A DNA stretch of 64,000 nt from SB25 sp029560875. GTDB taxonomy: Bacteria; Bacteroidota; Bacteroidia; Bacteroidales; Tenuifilaceae. A model generated the notes under the pieces. The model was not told the origin of the DNA, made no database searches, and saw nothing but the letters and a program-made list of their open reading frames with translations. Location of the stretch: contig DAOOPM010000002.1 of NCBI GenBank assembly GCA_035388225.1, positions 1 to 64,000 on the forward strand. Direction: 5' to 3'. This document shows, piece by piece, positions 32,658 to 41,780 of the stretch. Within the stretch, counting starts at the first letter, position 1. Every line of letters begins with the position of its first letter. Position numbers and translations under genes: made by a program.

Positions 32658-33452
32658 ATGAAGCTGATCAGCACAAAATCTAAGTTTTTGCCAATAGTAG
32701 TTTTGGCGCTGTTACTGATTAGCGTTTTGCTTGCCTTTGGTAAAGCGTACAATACAATTCTGGCATTGGGGCAAACACCATCCCTTTGGTTTGTTTTATT
32801 TACACTGCTCCCGGCTGCTTTTGGAGTTATTATTTACTTTTTGTTAGGAAAAACAAAAGGGAAAGTTGGCTATCTCGAAGCGGAGGTTAATTCGCTGAGA
32901 ACCGCACTCGACAACTCGCTGAGAACCGATGTGAAAGTTCATTCAACAGAGGAAAAAATTGCGAAAATTGATGTGGAGCAGGTAATATCCCAAATAATTC
33001 CTGATGCTAGTTTGGACGATATGGAAAAGTTTGGGGAATTGATGCTGAGCCGCATTGCTAAAAAATTTGATATTGTACAGGGTTTGTTTTACCAGAAGAA
33101 TGTAGGGTCGGGGATTTTCTCCTTCACAGCGGGGTATGCTTTTTTCTCCGAAACCCAGCCAGTATCATACATCGAGGGTGATACGTTGCCCGGACAAGTT
33201 GCCAAAAATAAACATTTGCTAAACCTCGATAAGGTTCCCGATGGTTACATTACAGTTCTTTCCGGATTAGGTAAAGGCTCTCCGAGGCACTTACTTATTA
33301 TCCCTGTAGTTAGTTCAAGTAATGAAACTGTTGGTATTATTGAGTTAGCATCGTTTAAGCCCTTTAATTCACAGCAGGAGGAACTTTTCTCAGCGTTAGG
33401 TCGTAAACTGGGAGAGTTATTATCATCCAACAAACCAATTAGCCAGGATTAG
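32658..33452 (+). CDS. Membrane-anchored GAF-domain protein
   Basis: About 264 residues from MKLISTKSKF; an upstream in-frame Met at 32595 lies inside cheB and is unlikely. Two N-terminal membrane helices (about 11-31 and 45-65) are followed by a short coiled coil (about 70-110) and a GAF domain (about 125-260). The GAF stretch LSGLGKGSPRHLLIIPV closely resembles the GAF domains of both large neighbours, so the three share a sensory module. It has no output domain. Confidence 0.8.
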   Translation: MKLISTKSKFLPIVVLALLLISVLLAFGKAYNTILALGQTPSLWFVLFTLLPAAFGVIIYFLLGKTKGKVGYLEAEVNSLRTALDNSLRTDVKVHSTEEKIAKIDVEQVISQIIPDASLDDMEKFGELMLSRIAKKFDIVQGLFYQKNVGSGIFSFTAGYAFFSETQPVSYIEGDTLPGQVAKNKHLLNLDKVPDGYITVLSGLGKGSPRHLLIIPVVSSSNETVGIIELASFKPFNSQQEELFSALGRKLGELLSSNKPISQD

Positions 33453-33453
33453 T

Positions 33454-36066
33454 ATGACATCTTTTGGGATTTTATCTGCAACTGACAGCAAAAGCGTAAT
33501 CCGACGCAAGGTTACGATTGCAATTGTAATGGGTTTGCTATTCCCAATAGCCGCTTGGATTATCGATATCTCGCTAAAAGGAATCCCTTTCAACCTGTCA
33601 AACCTTATAGATATTCATAAAACTAATGGATTACTCTGGATCGTTGATGTTTTTCCATTGGTAATCATGTATGTTGTTTGGGTTCAGGTTAAAAAGCACT
33701 ATAGCAAAGTTGCTATTTTAGAAAAGGAATTAAGCCAGCGTGACGAGGACATTAACAAAAACGCACTCTTTGCAAAACGAATTGGCGAGGGCGACTATGT
33801 TTCGGCATTTGAGATTGGAGGCGAGGACGATATTCTTGGGAAATCGTTAGTGTTAATGCGCAACAACCTGCTAGCCAACCAGAAAAAAGAAGGGGATCAG
33901 AATTGGATTGCGCGTGGGAAAGACGAGATATCATATATTTTAAGGTTACACAATAATATTGAAGAGCTCTCCTATGATGTGCTTGTTAAGCTCATTAAAT
34001 ATATCGATTCCGTTCAGGGAGCATTGTATATATACGAAGAGGAGCGACAGATACTTACTAACTTGGCCACTTACGCGTACAACAGGAAGAAGTACGTACA
34101 ACAGGAGTTTCGTGTTGGGCAAGGCCTAATAGGCGAATGCGCTTATGAGAAAGACTATATATACCGCACCGAAGTTCCCGATGATTACACCACAATAACC
34201 TCCGGCATTTTAGGCGATAAAAAACCCAAGAGTTTGCTCCTAATCCCCCTTACTACCGATGAAAAACTTGAAGGAGTTCTTGAGTTCGCATCCGTTGAGG
34301 ACGAAATACCTGAATTAACAATTCGCTTCCTGAAAGAAGTCGGAGAAATTATTGCCCGCACCATTTTTAACCTCCGAATAAATCAAAAAACTGAGAAACT
34401 GTTGCAAGAGGCTCAGCAAATGACACAGGAACTCCGTGAGAATGAGGAGGAACTCCGTCAAAATGCTGAGGAAATGCGTGCTACTCACGAGGAGTTAGAG
34501 AAATCCAATGCTAAGTTGGAGTCTAAGATTAAGGAGGTACAAAATGCTCAAAAACGTCTTCACTCCCTGCTCGAGAATGCATCTGAGATTATTTCGATTT
34601 ACAGTAGCGAAAAGCAGCTTACCTATATAAGCCCTTCAGTAACCAAAATTCTGGGCTACACACCTAACGAGATGATGGGCGGTAAGGATTTCGACCGCTT
34701 AACCCGAAAAGGGGAAAGTGATTTCAACGAGATGTTTGAGCAGTTGTTGGAAAATCCTCGAATTGCAATTACAATTCAGTACACCTTTATGAAGAAGGAT
34801 GGCGAGAAGATTTTCCTTGAAGTAACCGGTCGAAATTTACTCGATGATTCTGCAATCGGTGGAATTATTATTAACTCCCGCGATATCACTGAGCGAAAAA
34901 GGGCAGAGAAAGAGGAGCGCATGAAGAGCAAAATGCAGTCGCTGTCCGAGAACTCCATCGATATTATTATGCGTATCAACACCTCGGGTCAGTTCTTCTA
35001 TGCAAACCCTATGGTTGAGCAGTATTTGGGTATCGACTATAAGGATCTTATTAATCAAACACTTACAGCTTTAGAGAATAACCCGGAACTCTCCAATTTT
35101 ATTAAGGATGCCATAAAAAATATTTGCGTTAACAAGGAGAAGGTCGAGGGAGATATTTCCTTTGAGTCTAAAATGGGCAATGTAATTATGCATATCGTGG
35201 CTATTCCCGAATTCAACGAAAATGAGCTCGAAACAATCTTATTTGTTGGTCACGATATCACTGAGGCAAAGCGAATAGAAATGGAAATCCAGGATAAGAA
35301 TAGAAAAATTACTGAGAGTATTAACTATGCCCAGCGTATTCAAACTTCTATTCTTCCCAATAATAGAATTATTCGTCAGTATTTACCAAAATCGTTCATA
35401 TACTACCATCCTCGCGATGTAGTTAGTGGCGACTTCCCTTGGTTTTTCCTAAAAGATGATTATATTTACATATCGGCAGTTGACTGTACCGGTCACGGTG
35501 TGCCAGGTGCTTTGCTTTCGTTCATTGGATATTTTACGCTGAATAATGTGGTTGACCACGATTCGACCTATACTGCAGGGGAGATTTTAGACCGATTACA
35601 TTACGGGGTTCGCAAAACGTTGAAGCAGGACAGACCCGATGCCGATGCGCGCGATGGCATGGATATTGCATTTTGCAAAATCAACCCTAAAAAGAAGGAG
35701 TTGCAATACGCAGGAGCACATAGGCCTCTGTACTTTGTTAGGAATGGTGAACTGGTTGAGTACAAGGGGAATCGAAAAGCTATTGGGGGTATTCCTCACC
35801 CAAAGAAAGCCGAGGAAAACTTTGAAAACTATGTAATAGATATACAAACGGGCGATAGAGTGTTTTTCTTTTCCGATGGTATTGTGGATCAAGTTGGGGG
35901 AGAAGATAAACGCAAATACAGTCCACAGCGTGTTCGAGAAACTATTTTGAATAACCAGAAACTTTCGATGCCTGAACTATCCGAGGTTTTTTCTAAAGAT
36001 TTTGAACAGTTCAAGGGTGAATTGAAGCAGGTTGACGATATACTTTTAATTGGAATTGAATTCTAA
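33454..36066 (+). CDS. Membrane GAF/PAS sensor with SpoIIE/PP2C phosphatase output
   Basis: An 870-residue protein. Two membrane helices (about 20-40 and 55-75) are followed by GAF (about 155-310) and a Glu-rich coiled coil (about 315-370) with NEEELRQNAEEMRATHEELE, matching the upstream sensor's motif. Two PAS domains (about 370-490 and 495-610) lead to a C-terminal SpoIIE-type serine/threonine phosphatase. Its metal-binding Asps are in RDVVSGDF (about 650-657), AVDCTGHGVPGA (about 675-686) and the final QVDDILLIG. By analogy with SiaA it should dephosphorylate the SiaC-like protein made two genes downstream. Confidence 0.88.
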   Translation: MTSFGILSATDSKSVIRRKVTIAIVMGLLFPIAAWIIDISLKGIPFNLSNLIDIHKTNGLLWIVDVFPLVIMYVVWVQVKKHYSKVAILEKELSQRDEDINKNALFAKRIGEGDYVSAFEIGGEDDILGKSLVLMRNNLLANQKKEGDQNWIARGKDEISYILRLHNNIEELSYDVLVKLIKYIDSVQGALYIYEEERQILTNLATYAYNRKKYVQQEFRVGQGLIGECAYEKDYIYRTEVPDDYTTITSGILGDKKPKSLLLIPLTTDEKLEGVLEFASVEDEIPELTIRFLKEVGEIIARTIFNLRINQKTEKLLQEAQQMTQELRENEEELRQNAEEMRATHEELEKSNAKLESKIKEVQNAQKRLHSLLENASEIISIYSSEKQLTYISPSVTKILGYTPNEMMGGKDFDRLTRKGESDFNEMFEQLLENPRIAITIQYTFMKKDGEKIFLEVTGRNLLDDSAIGGIIINSRDITERKRAEKEERMKSKMQSLSENSIDIIMRINTSGQFFYANPMVEQYLGIDYKDLINQTLTALENNPELSNFIKDAIKNICVNKEKVEGDISFESKMGNVIMHIVAIPEFNENELETILFVGHDITEAKRIEMEIQDKNRKITESINYAQRIQTSILPNNRIIRQYLPKSFIYYHPRDVVSGDFPWFFLKDDYIYISAVDCTGHGVPGALLSFIGYFTLNNVVDHDSTYTAGEILDRLHYGVRKTLKQDRPDADARDGMDIAFCKINPKKKELQYAGAHRPLYFVRNGELVEYKGNRKAIGGIPHPKKAEENFENYVIDIQTGDRVFFFSDGIVDQVGGEDKRKYSPQRVRETILNNQKLSMPELSEVFSKDFEQFKGELKQVDDILLIGIEF

Positions 36067-36105
36067 AATTGCTAATTATTCGTAAATTATATAATTTTAC
36101 GGGCT

Positions 36106-36681
36106 ATGGATAAGAAAAATGTCAGAGGATTTCTTGAGTTTGTTTACGACTTCTATAAGTCGATGAAGGCTCATGAAATTACCCTTGTTTACGAGGGTGA
36201 AATTACCCATCAAATTACCAAGGCGTTCACGTCACTTACTGAGTCGAACATGGCCAAGGAGGAGGAGTCCAACTCGGTTCAGAAAAAAGTGTTCCACGTA
36301 ATGGTGGAATGCTTGCAGAACATCAGCAAGCATGCCGATAGTTTTGGTTCCGATGATTTTCTTTTTGCAGGTCGTGGTATTTTCATGGTAAGCAAAGGCG
36401 ATTCAGAGTACCATGTTACCACAGGTAATGTAATTGAGAATGGCAAGATAGAGGAACTGTCAAAAATTCTAGATTACATAAACACCTTGGATAAAGAAGG
36501 TCTTAAGCAGCTTTACAAAACACAGATGCGCGAAGGACGATTGTCGGAGAAGGGAGGTGCTGGTTTGGGGTTCATCGACATTGCCCGTAAAACTGGACGC
36601 AAGCTGGAGTACCACTTCTTGCCAATCGACGAGGAGTCGCACTTCTTTATCCTAACTTCAACTATTTCCAGAAACGAGTAA
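36106..36681 (+). CDS. siaB: SiaB-family protein kinase
   Basis: A 191-residue GHKL-fold kinase of the SiaB (DUF6272) family. The N-box-like ECLQNISKHA lies about 69-78 and the G-box EKGGAGLGFIDIARKTG about 148-164. In Pseudomonas, SiaB phosphorylates SiaC while the SpoIIE-type phosphatase SiaA reverses this. Both partners are adjacent here. The symbol is given by family resemblance and gene order, not by a search. Confidence 0.82.
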   Translation: MDKKNVRGFLEFVYDFYKSMKAHEITLVYEGEITHQITKAFTSLTESNMAKEEESNSVQKKVFHVMVECLQNISKHADSFGSDDFLFAGRGIFMVSKGDSEYHVTTGNVIENGKIEELSKILDYINTLDKEGLKQLYKTQMREGRLSEKGGAGLGFIDIARKTGRKLEYHFLPIDEESHFFILTSTISRNE

Positions 36682-36694
36682 AAAATAATAATAT

Positions 36695-37078
36695 ATGGAA
36701 ACCATCAAAATAATGGGGACCGACGACACCCCAACTGTTATCCTGGATGCCGAAAATGAGATTTACGAAATCTCAGGTCGTTCCCTGCCTGAGGATGTTA
36801 CTGCATTCTACGATCCCATTCTTGGATGGCTCGACGAGTATGCCGCATCGCCTAACAAGAAGACTATCTTTACTTTTAAGTTGGTTTACTTTAACACCGC
36901 TAGTTCCAAGTTATTGCTTGATATTCTTATGAAACTCGAGCAAATGCACGAGGCTGGTAATGATGTTTTGGTTCGTTGGTATTATCCTGAGGATGATGAG
37001 GATATGCAAGAGGCCGGCGAGGAGTATGCCGATATAGTTGATGTGCCATTTGAACAGGTTGGTTATACATTGAGTTAA
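36695..37078 (+). CDS. siaC: SiaC-family regulatory phosphoprotein (DUF1987)
   Basis: A 127-residue STAS-like switch protein. The phosphorylation region FKLVYFNTASSKLL puts a Thr at residue 68, the same number as the phosphosite reported for Pseudomonas SiaC. GRSLPEDV (28-35) is typical of the family. In Pseudomonas the unphosphorylated form activates the diguanylate cyclase SiaD. No SiaD-type cyclase is present in this window, so the target is probably different; the adjacent ABC exporter is a candidate. Confidence 0.85.
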   Translation: METIKIMGTDDTPTVILDAENEIYEISGRSLPEDVTAFYDPILGWLDEYAASPNKKTIFTFKLVYFNTASSKLLLDILMKLEQMHEAGNDVLVRWYYPEDDEDMQEAGEEYADIVDVPFEQVGYTLS

Positions 37079-37110
37079 TTAATCGTTAACTTCCCAAAAC
37101 GGCTTAAATT

Positions 37111-40100
37111 ATGAGTGAAGAAATTCTCAAGGCGTTAATGCAACTCTTTGCAATTATTGCAAAGCAGGATGAAGGGGTTGAACTCAAGGAACGCGATTAT
37201 GTGGTTAATTTCCTCACTCAGCAGTTAAACGACGAGGCCGTAAAAGAGTACATCCAACTATTCGATGAGCACGCTGGCCTTCTCGATAAGGACGATAATT
37301 CCGATGACGAGGAAAAGGGTAAGCGAAAGTTAACCTCCGTTAAGGATTCGGTTCGTATTTTGGGTATTTGCAAGAAAATCAACAAAACTCTTACCCAGAA
37401 ACAGAAAATAGTTGTATTAGTTCGTTTATACGAACTAATCAACGCCGACCGTAAGTTTACCGACCAACGTATGGCCATTATTAACACTGTGGCCGAGGTT
37501 TTTAAACTTACCAAGGAGGAGATTGCTGATATTGAGAATTTTGTTGTAAAGAATACCCCCGACGAACTCGATTTTTCCAGCATACTATCTATCCACGATA
37601 AGCCCGAACGTGGACAGAACTGTAAGCATGTTGCTACCGAGGCGCTTGATGGGTATATCTACATTCTACAAATTAAGAGCGAAGACCTTTACTTTTTACG
37701 ATATACAGGAAACGAAGATATTTTCCTGAACGGATTACCAATTAGCAACCGTCGTATTTATCTGTTTGCGAGCGGTAGTTCGTTGAAATTACCTAAGGGA
37801 AAACCCGTTTACTACACCGATGTTGTTGCTCATTTCTTAGCCGATATTACTGCTGTAAGAATTTCTTATAAGGTGGAGGACCTTGGCTATCAATTCAAAA
37901 CAGGTGGTATTGGACTACGAAATATCTCTTTCAGCGAAGGTCACGGAAAGTTGGTTGGCATTATGGGTGCCAGCGGTGCTGGTAAAACTACATTGCTAAA
38001 CGTTTTGGCAGGAATCGAAAAGCCAACTTCGGGAAAAGTTCTTATTAATGGTTACGATTTACATACAGAGAAGGAGAAGCTTGAAGGTGTAATTGGAGTT
38101 ATTCCTCAGGACGATTTACTTATTGAGGAGTTAACCGTTTTCGAGAACCTTTACTATAACGCTAAACTTTGCTTTAAGGATAAAATCGAGGAGGAGTTGG
38201 TTGCAATGGTCGATAAAACTCTGAGCAACCTCGGATTACTTGAGCGTAAAGATTTAAAGGTGGGTTCACCTTTAAATAAAATGATTTCGGGTGGCCAGCG
38301 TAAGCGTTTGAACATAGCCCTAGAGTTAATACGTGAGCCTTCCATACTTTTTGTTGACGAGCCTACGTCAGGCCTTTCGTCGCGAGACTCGGAGAACGTA
38401 ATGGACCTTTTAAGGGAGTTAACCCTTAAGGGTAAGTTGATATTTGTGGTTATTCACCAGCCATCGTCGGATATCTATAAGATGTTCGATAATATGGTAA
38501 TACTAGATACTGGTGGTTACATGATTTACTATGGCAACCCAGTTGAGGCTGTAATGTACTTCAAACGGATTGACATGCAAATCAACAGCGATGTTGGCGA
38601 GTGTCCCGTTTGCGGTAACGTAAATCCAGAGTTAATATTCAATATTATTGAGGCAAGGGTGGTCGACGAGTTTGGACGTTATACACCAACCCGTAAGGTG
38701 TCGCCCCATAAATGGGAGGAACATTTTAAGGAGAATATCAAACTCCAATCAATTAATGATGAAACAGCAGAGCCTCCAAGGTCATTGAATATTCCATCAA
38801 AAATTAAGCAGTTTTTGATTTATACTAAACGCGATTTCTTGTCGAAAATCAGTAATACACAGTATATAATCCTTAACCTACTGGAAACACCGTTGCTGGC
38901 CTTTATCCTTGCTTTCGTTATCCGTTACATTGCCGACCCCAATTCCGATATCTATATATTTAGGGAGAACGAGAATATTCCGATTTACATCTTTATGGCA
39001 TTAATTGTTGCCCTGTTTATAGGCTTAACGGTAAGTGCCGAGGAAATTTTCCGCGATAGGAAGATTCTTAAGCGTGAAGCTTTTCTTAATTTGAGCCGTT
39101 CAAGCTATCTGTTTTCAAAAATTGCGATTCTTTTTATTCTTTCGGCGGTGCAAACCGTAACATTTATTCTTATTGCCAATGGTATTCTGCAAATCCGCGG
39201 AATGTATTTTGATTATTGGTTAATACTGTTCTCCACTGCTCTTTTTGCAAATATGCTAGGATTGAATATCTCCGCAACATTTAACTCCGCAGTTACCATA
39301 TATATTGTTATTCCGTTGTTGATGATTCCTATGATGGTGCTTTCGGGTGCTATGTTCAGCTTCGAAAAGTTGAATAGGGCTGTTGGAAGTATCAATAGGG
39401 TTCCTTTGGTTGCCGAGTTTATGGTTACAAAGTGGGGGTACGAGGCTTTGGTGGTGCATCAGTTCAAGGATAACGATTTTCAGAAAGTTTTCTTTGACAT
39501 TGAGAAAATTCAGCGTAATGCTGATTTTAAAGTTGTGCATTATATTCCTGAGTTAGAAAAGAGGGTTAACTACTGTATTGAGAATCTTGGCGAAAAGAAT
39601 AACCCCGAAATCAAGAAGAAATTTGATGATGCATTGGCTGTAATAAGGAGGGCTGTTTTAACAGAAACATCTACTTACTCAAAATCAATTCCGTATAATT
39701 ACATTGACAGATTAACTCCAGAGAAGTTTGACGAAGAAGCCGCATATCCTTTGATTGATTACGTTGATGCATTGAAACGTTTCTATAACGAAATATTCTT
39801 GGCTCAAAGTCAAAAACGTGAAAGAATAGTGGAGTATTTGGTGAGCACAAACCCAAAACTTTACGAAGGTAAGCGTAGGGCTTATCACAACGAGAGTATT
39901 AGTGATCTTGCGACGAAATTCACCGAGAAAAATAAAATATTGCAGTACAAGGATGAGCTAGTTCAGCAAAACGATCCCGTGTTCCGTGATCCATTACCAA
40001 ACCACATACTCGACTTCCGCTCGCATTTCCTTGCACCTCGAAAGCACTTTTTGGGAATGTATTTCGATACTTTCTGGTTTAATCTGTCTGCAATTTGGGT

Positions 40101-40197
40101 AATGACAATATTGCTGTATATAACTCTTTACTATGAGTCGTTGAAAAAACTTATAGAACTATTCTCAAAAATTAAGTTACCTTCGTTATCAAAATAA
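37111..40197 (+). CDS. ABCG-type exporter with N-terminal TerB-like and FHA-like domains
   Basis: A 1028-residue half- or full-size exporter with unusual extra parts. Residues about 1-150 are helical and acidic, TerB-like. About 165-255 is beta-rich and FHA-like (GLPISNRRIYLF). The ATPase runs about 265-480: Walker A GASGAGKTT (about 288), signature SGGQRKRLN (about 393), Walker B LFVDEPTSG (about 412) and switch VIHQPSSD. An ABC2-type membrane domain follows from about 580 to 790. A long soluble region of about 200 residues and a last membrane helix near 1000 end the protein. It may be gated by the SiaB/SiaC switch. Confidence 0.85.
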   Translation: MSEEILKALMQLFAIIAKQDEGVELKERDYVVNFLTQQLNDEAVKEYIQLFDEHAGLLDKDDNSDDEEKGKRKLTSVKDSVRILGICKKINKTLTQKQKIVVLVRLYELINADRKFTDQRMAIINTVAEVFKLTKEEIADIENFVVKNTPDELDFSSILSIHDKPERGQNCKHVATEALDGYIYILQIKSEDLYFLRYTGNEDIFLNGLPISNRRIYLFASGSSLKLPKGKPVYYTDVVAHFLADITAVRISYKVEDLGYQFKTGGIGLRNISFSEGHGKLVGIMGASGAGKTTLLNVLAGIEKPTSGKVLINGYDLHTEKEKLEGVIGVIPQDDLLIEELTVFENLYYNAKLCFKDKIEEELVAMVDKTLSNLGLLERKDLKVGSPLNKMISGGQRKRLNIALELIREPSILFVDEPTSGLSSRDSENVMDLLRELTLKGKLIFVVIHQPSSDIYKMFDNMVILDTGGYMIYYGNPVEAVMYFKRIDMQINSDVGECPVCGNVNPELIFNIIEARVVDEFGRYTPTRKVSPHKWEEHFKENIKLQSINDETAEPPRSLNIPSKIKQFLIYTKRDFLSKISNTQYIILNLLETPLLAFILAFVIRYIADPNSDIYIFRENENIPIYIFMALIVALFIGLTVSAEEIFRDRKILKREAFLNLSRSSYLFSKIAILFILSAVQTVTFILIANGILQIRGMYFDYWLILFSTALFANMLGLNISATFNSAVTIYIVIPLLMIPMMVLSGAMFSFEKLNRAVGSINRVPLVAEFMVTKWGYEALVVHQFKDNDFQKVFFDIEKIQRNADFKVVHYIPELEKRVNYCIENLGEKNNPEIKKKFDDALAVIRRAVLTETSTYSKSIPYNYIDRLTPEKFDEEAAYPLIDYVDALKRFYNEIFLAQSQKRERIVEYLVSTNPKLYEGKRRAYHNESISDLATKFTEKNKILQYKDELVQQNDPVFRDPLPNHILDFRSHFLAPRKHFLGMYFDTFWFNLSAIWVMTILLYITLYYESLKKLIELFSKIKLPSLSK

Positions 40198-40255
40198 TTT
40201 TTTCTTATCTTTACTCACAATAATTATTGAAAATTATATAATCCTAATTTCTGAT

Positions 40256-41179
40256 ATGAATAGGAGATTGTTGTATTTGTTACTTATACTTAGTGTATCA
40301 TTGGCGCTTACATCATGCAAGTCATGTAGTAAGGGTGATGATGTTACAGAAGATTTTAACATTCCAAATGATATTATTGATGCAGAAGTTACTGCACCAG
40401 TATTAGGTACCCAAGTAATTGATGAGATGATTCAAAACATAGCATCTCCAGTGGAGACTGCAGCACTCATTAAGGGTTTGAAGATTCCATTTAATAAGGA
40501 TTTTTTAGTAAACACCAAGGCCTCCGAGAGGTACAATACAAGTTTTGAGAAGGCGTTAGCACTTGGTATATATGGCTGTGATTTGGGTTACCTAAATATG
40601 TATGAGAAAACATCATTCGTGGTTGATTACATTTCGGTAATTAAGCGTTTAGCCGATGATATTCAAGTGGGTCAGTTTTTTGATTTTACCACCTTGAAAC
40701 GTTTAGCTACCAATAATGAGAACTTAGACTCATTGGTTACCATTTCACAACAAAGTTTTAGTAGAATAGATAATTATTTACGAGAAACCAATCGCCCTAT
40801 GCTTAGTGCAGTTATTGTGGCTGGAGTTTGGGTTGAAGGTGCTTATCTTACTTCGCGAGTTGCTCAAATAAGCGATCATAGTAAAATACGTGAAACCTTG
40901 GGCGAGCAAAAAACTATCCTTGTTTTTCTAACCAAGGTGCTTAAAGTTTACGAGAAAGATCCAAATATGGCAAAGTTTTTGTCAGAGATAGATAAGATTA
41001 AGTTGTTATTTGATGAGGTGAAAATTACTTATGAGGTTGGTGAGCCAGAAATGGTAGAGGTTAACGGTGAGTTAACATTTACACAAACCGATAAGCAGAT
41101 AGTTGAAATGAGCGATGAAACTTACAACAAGATTATTGAAAGTATTCAGCAACTCAGAAGCGATCTTACAAAATTTTAG
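40256..41179 (+). CDS. Lipoprotein of unknown function
   Basis: A 307-residue exported lipoprotein (lipobox LALTSC, Cys21, then KSCSK). The mature part is mostly helical with no family I recognise. It follows the exporter by 58 bases, including a TATCTTTA that could be a separate promoter. It may be an envelope partner or substrate-handling component of the exporter; this rests on position only. Confidence 0.65.
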   Translation: MNRRLLYLLLILSVSLALTSCKSCSKGDDVTEDFNIPNDIIDAEVTAPVLGTQVIDEMIQNIASPVETAALIKGLKIPFNKDFLVNTKASERYNTSFEKALALGIYGCDLGYLNMYEKTSFVVDYISVIKRLADDIQVGQFFDFTTLKRLATNNENLDSLVTISQQSFSRIDNYLRETNRPMLSAVIVAGVWVEGAYLTSRVAQISDHSKIRETLGEQKTILVFLTKVLKVYEKDPNMAKFLSEIDKIKLLFDEVKITYEVGEPEMVEVNGELTFTQTDKQIVEMSDETYNKIIESIQQLRSDLTKF

Positions 41180-41193
41180 GAAATTATTAGGTT

Positions 41194-41631
41194 ATGAAAA
41201 GAATACTCTTTGTGTTTGCAGTTGTTCTTCTGGGTGTAGCGTTTACAAATAGCGCTAAAGCACAGTCTGAAGAAGAGTTGGTTCAAATTTGCGGAATGAT
41301 TGCAAAGGAGGCGTCATTTTTAAAGGATTTCCGTATTAAACTTGATGCGGGAGACCCTCCCCCAAAACAACGTTTCCCTGTAATTCTTAAGAAAGACGTT
41401 AAGTACCGATTCTCAGTATGTAACTCTAAGGACTATGAAGGTAAAGTGATGTTGGAGTTATATGATAATAACCGAATGCTTGCAACAACTTATGTAATTG
41501 CATCGGGTAAGGATTACCCCTCTATTGATTGGGTTTGTTCAAAAACCGGGGCTTATCACTTAATATTTACGTTTCGTGATGGAAAAGCTGGACTTGCAGT
41601 TGGCTTGCTTTCGATGGTAGAAATGCTTTAA
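41194..41631 (+). CDS. Exported protein of unknown function
   Basis: A 145-residue protein with a cleavable signal peptide (ILFVFAVVLLGVAFTNSAKAQ). The mature domain looks beta-rich (FPVILKKDVKYRFSVCNS; YHLIFTFRDGKAGLAVGLLSM), with two Cys that could be paired. It is the last gene of the cluster, 14 bases after the lipoprotein, and is followed by a terminator. No family was recognised. Confidence 0.65.
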   Translation: MKRILFVFAVVLLGVAFTNSAKAQSEEELVQICGMIAKEASFLKDFRIKLDAGDPPPKQRFPVILKKDVKYRFSVCNSKDYEGKVMLELYDNNRMLATTYVIASGKDYPSIDWVCSKTGAYHLIFTFRDGKAGLAVGLLSMVEML

Positions 41632-41651
41632 AAAATGAATATCATATTACA

Positions 41652-41676
41652 AAATCTCTCCGATATGGGGAGATTT
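41652..41676 (+). terminator. Terminator of the Che/Sia/exporter cluster
   Basis: AAATCTCTCC and GGGGAGATTT form a near-perfect stem with loop GATAT, followed by a T-run. Confidence 0.9.
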
Positions 41677-41780
41677 TTTTTATGGGATATTTTAAAAATA
41701 TTATTATCTGTGGGTAAATTTCTTAATTTGATATAGTAAATGTCATATTTTTGAGTTCTTTCGCTTCGCATGACAATAAA

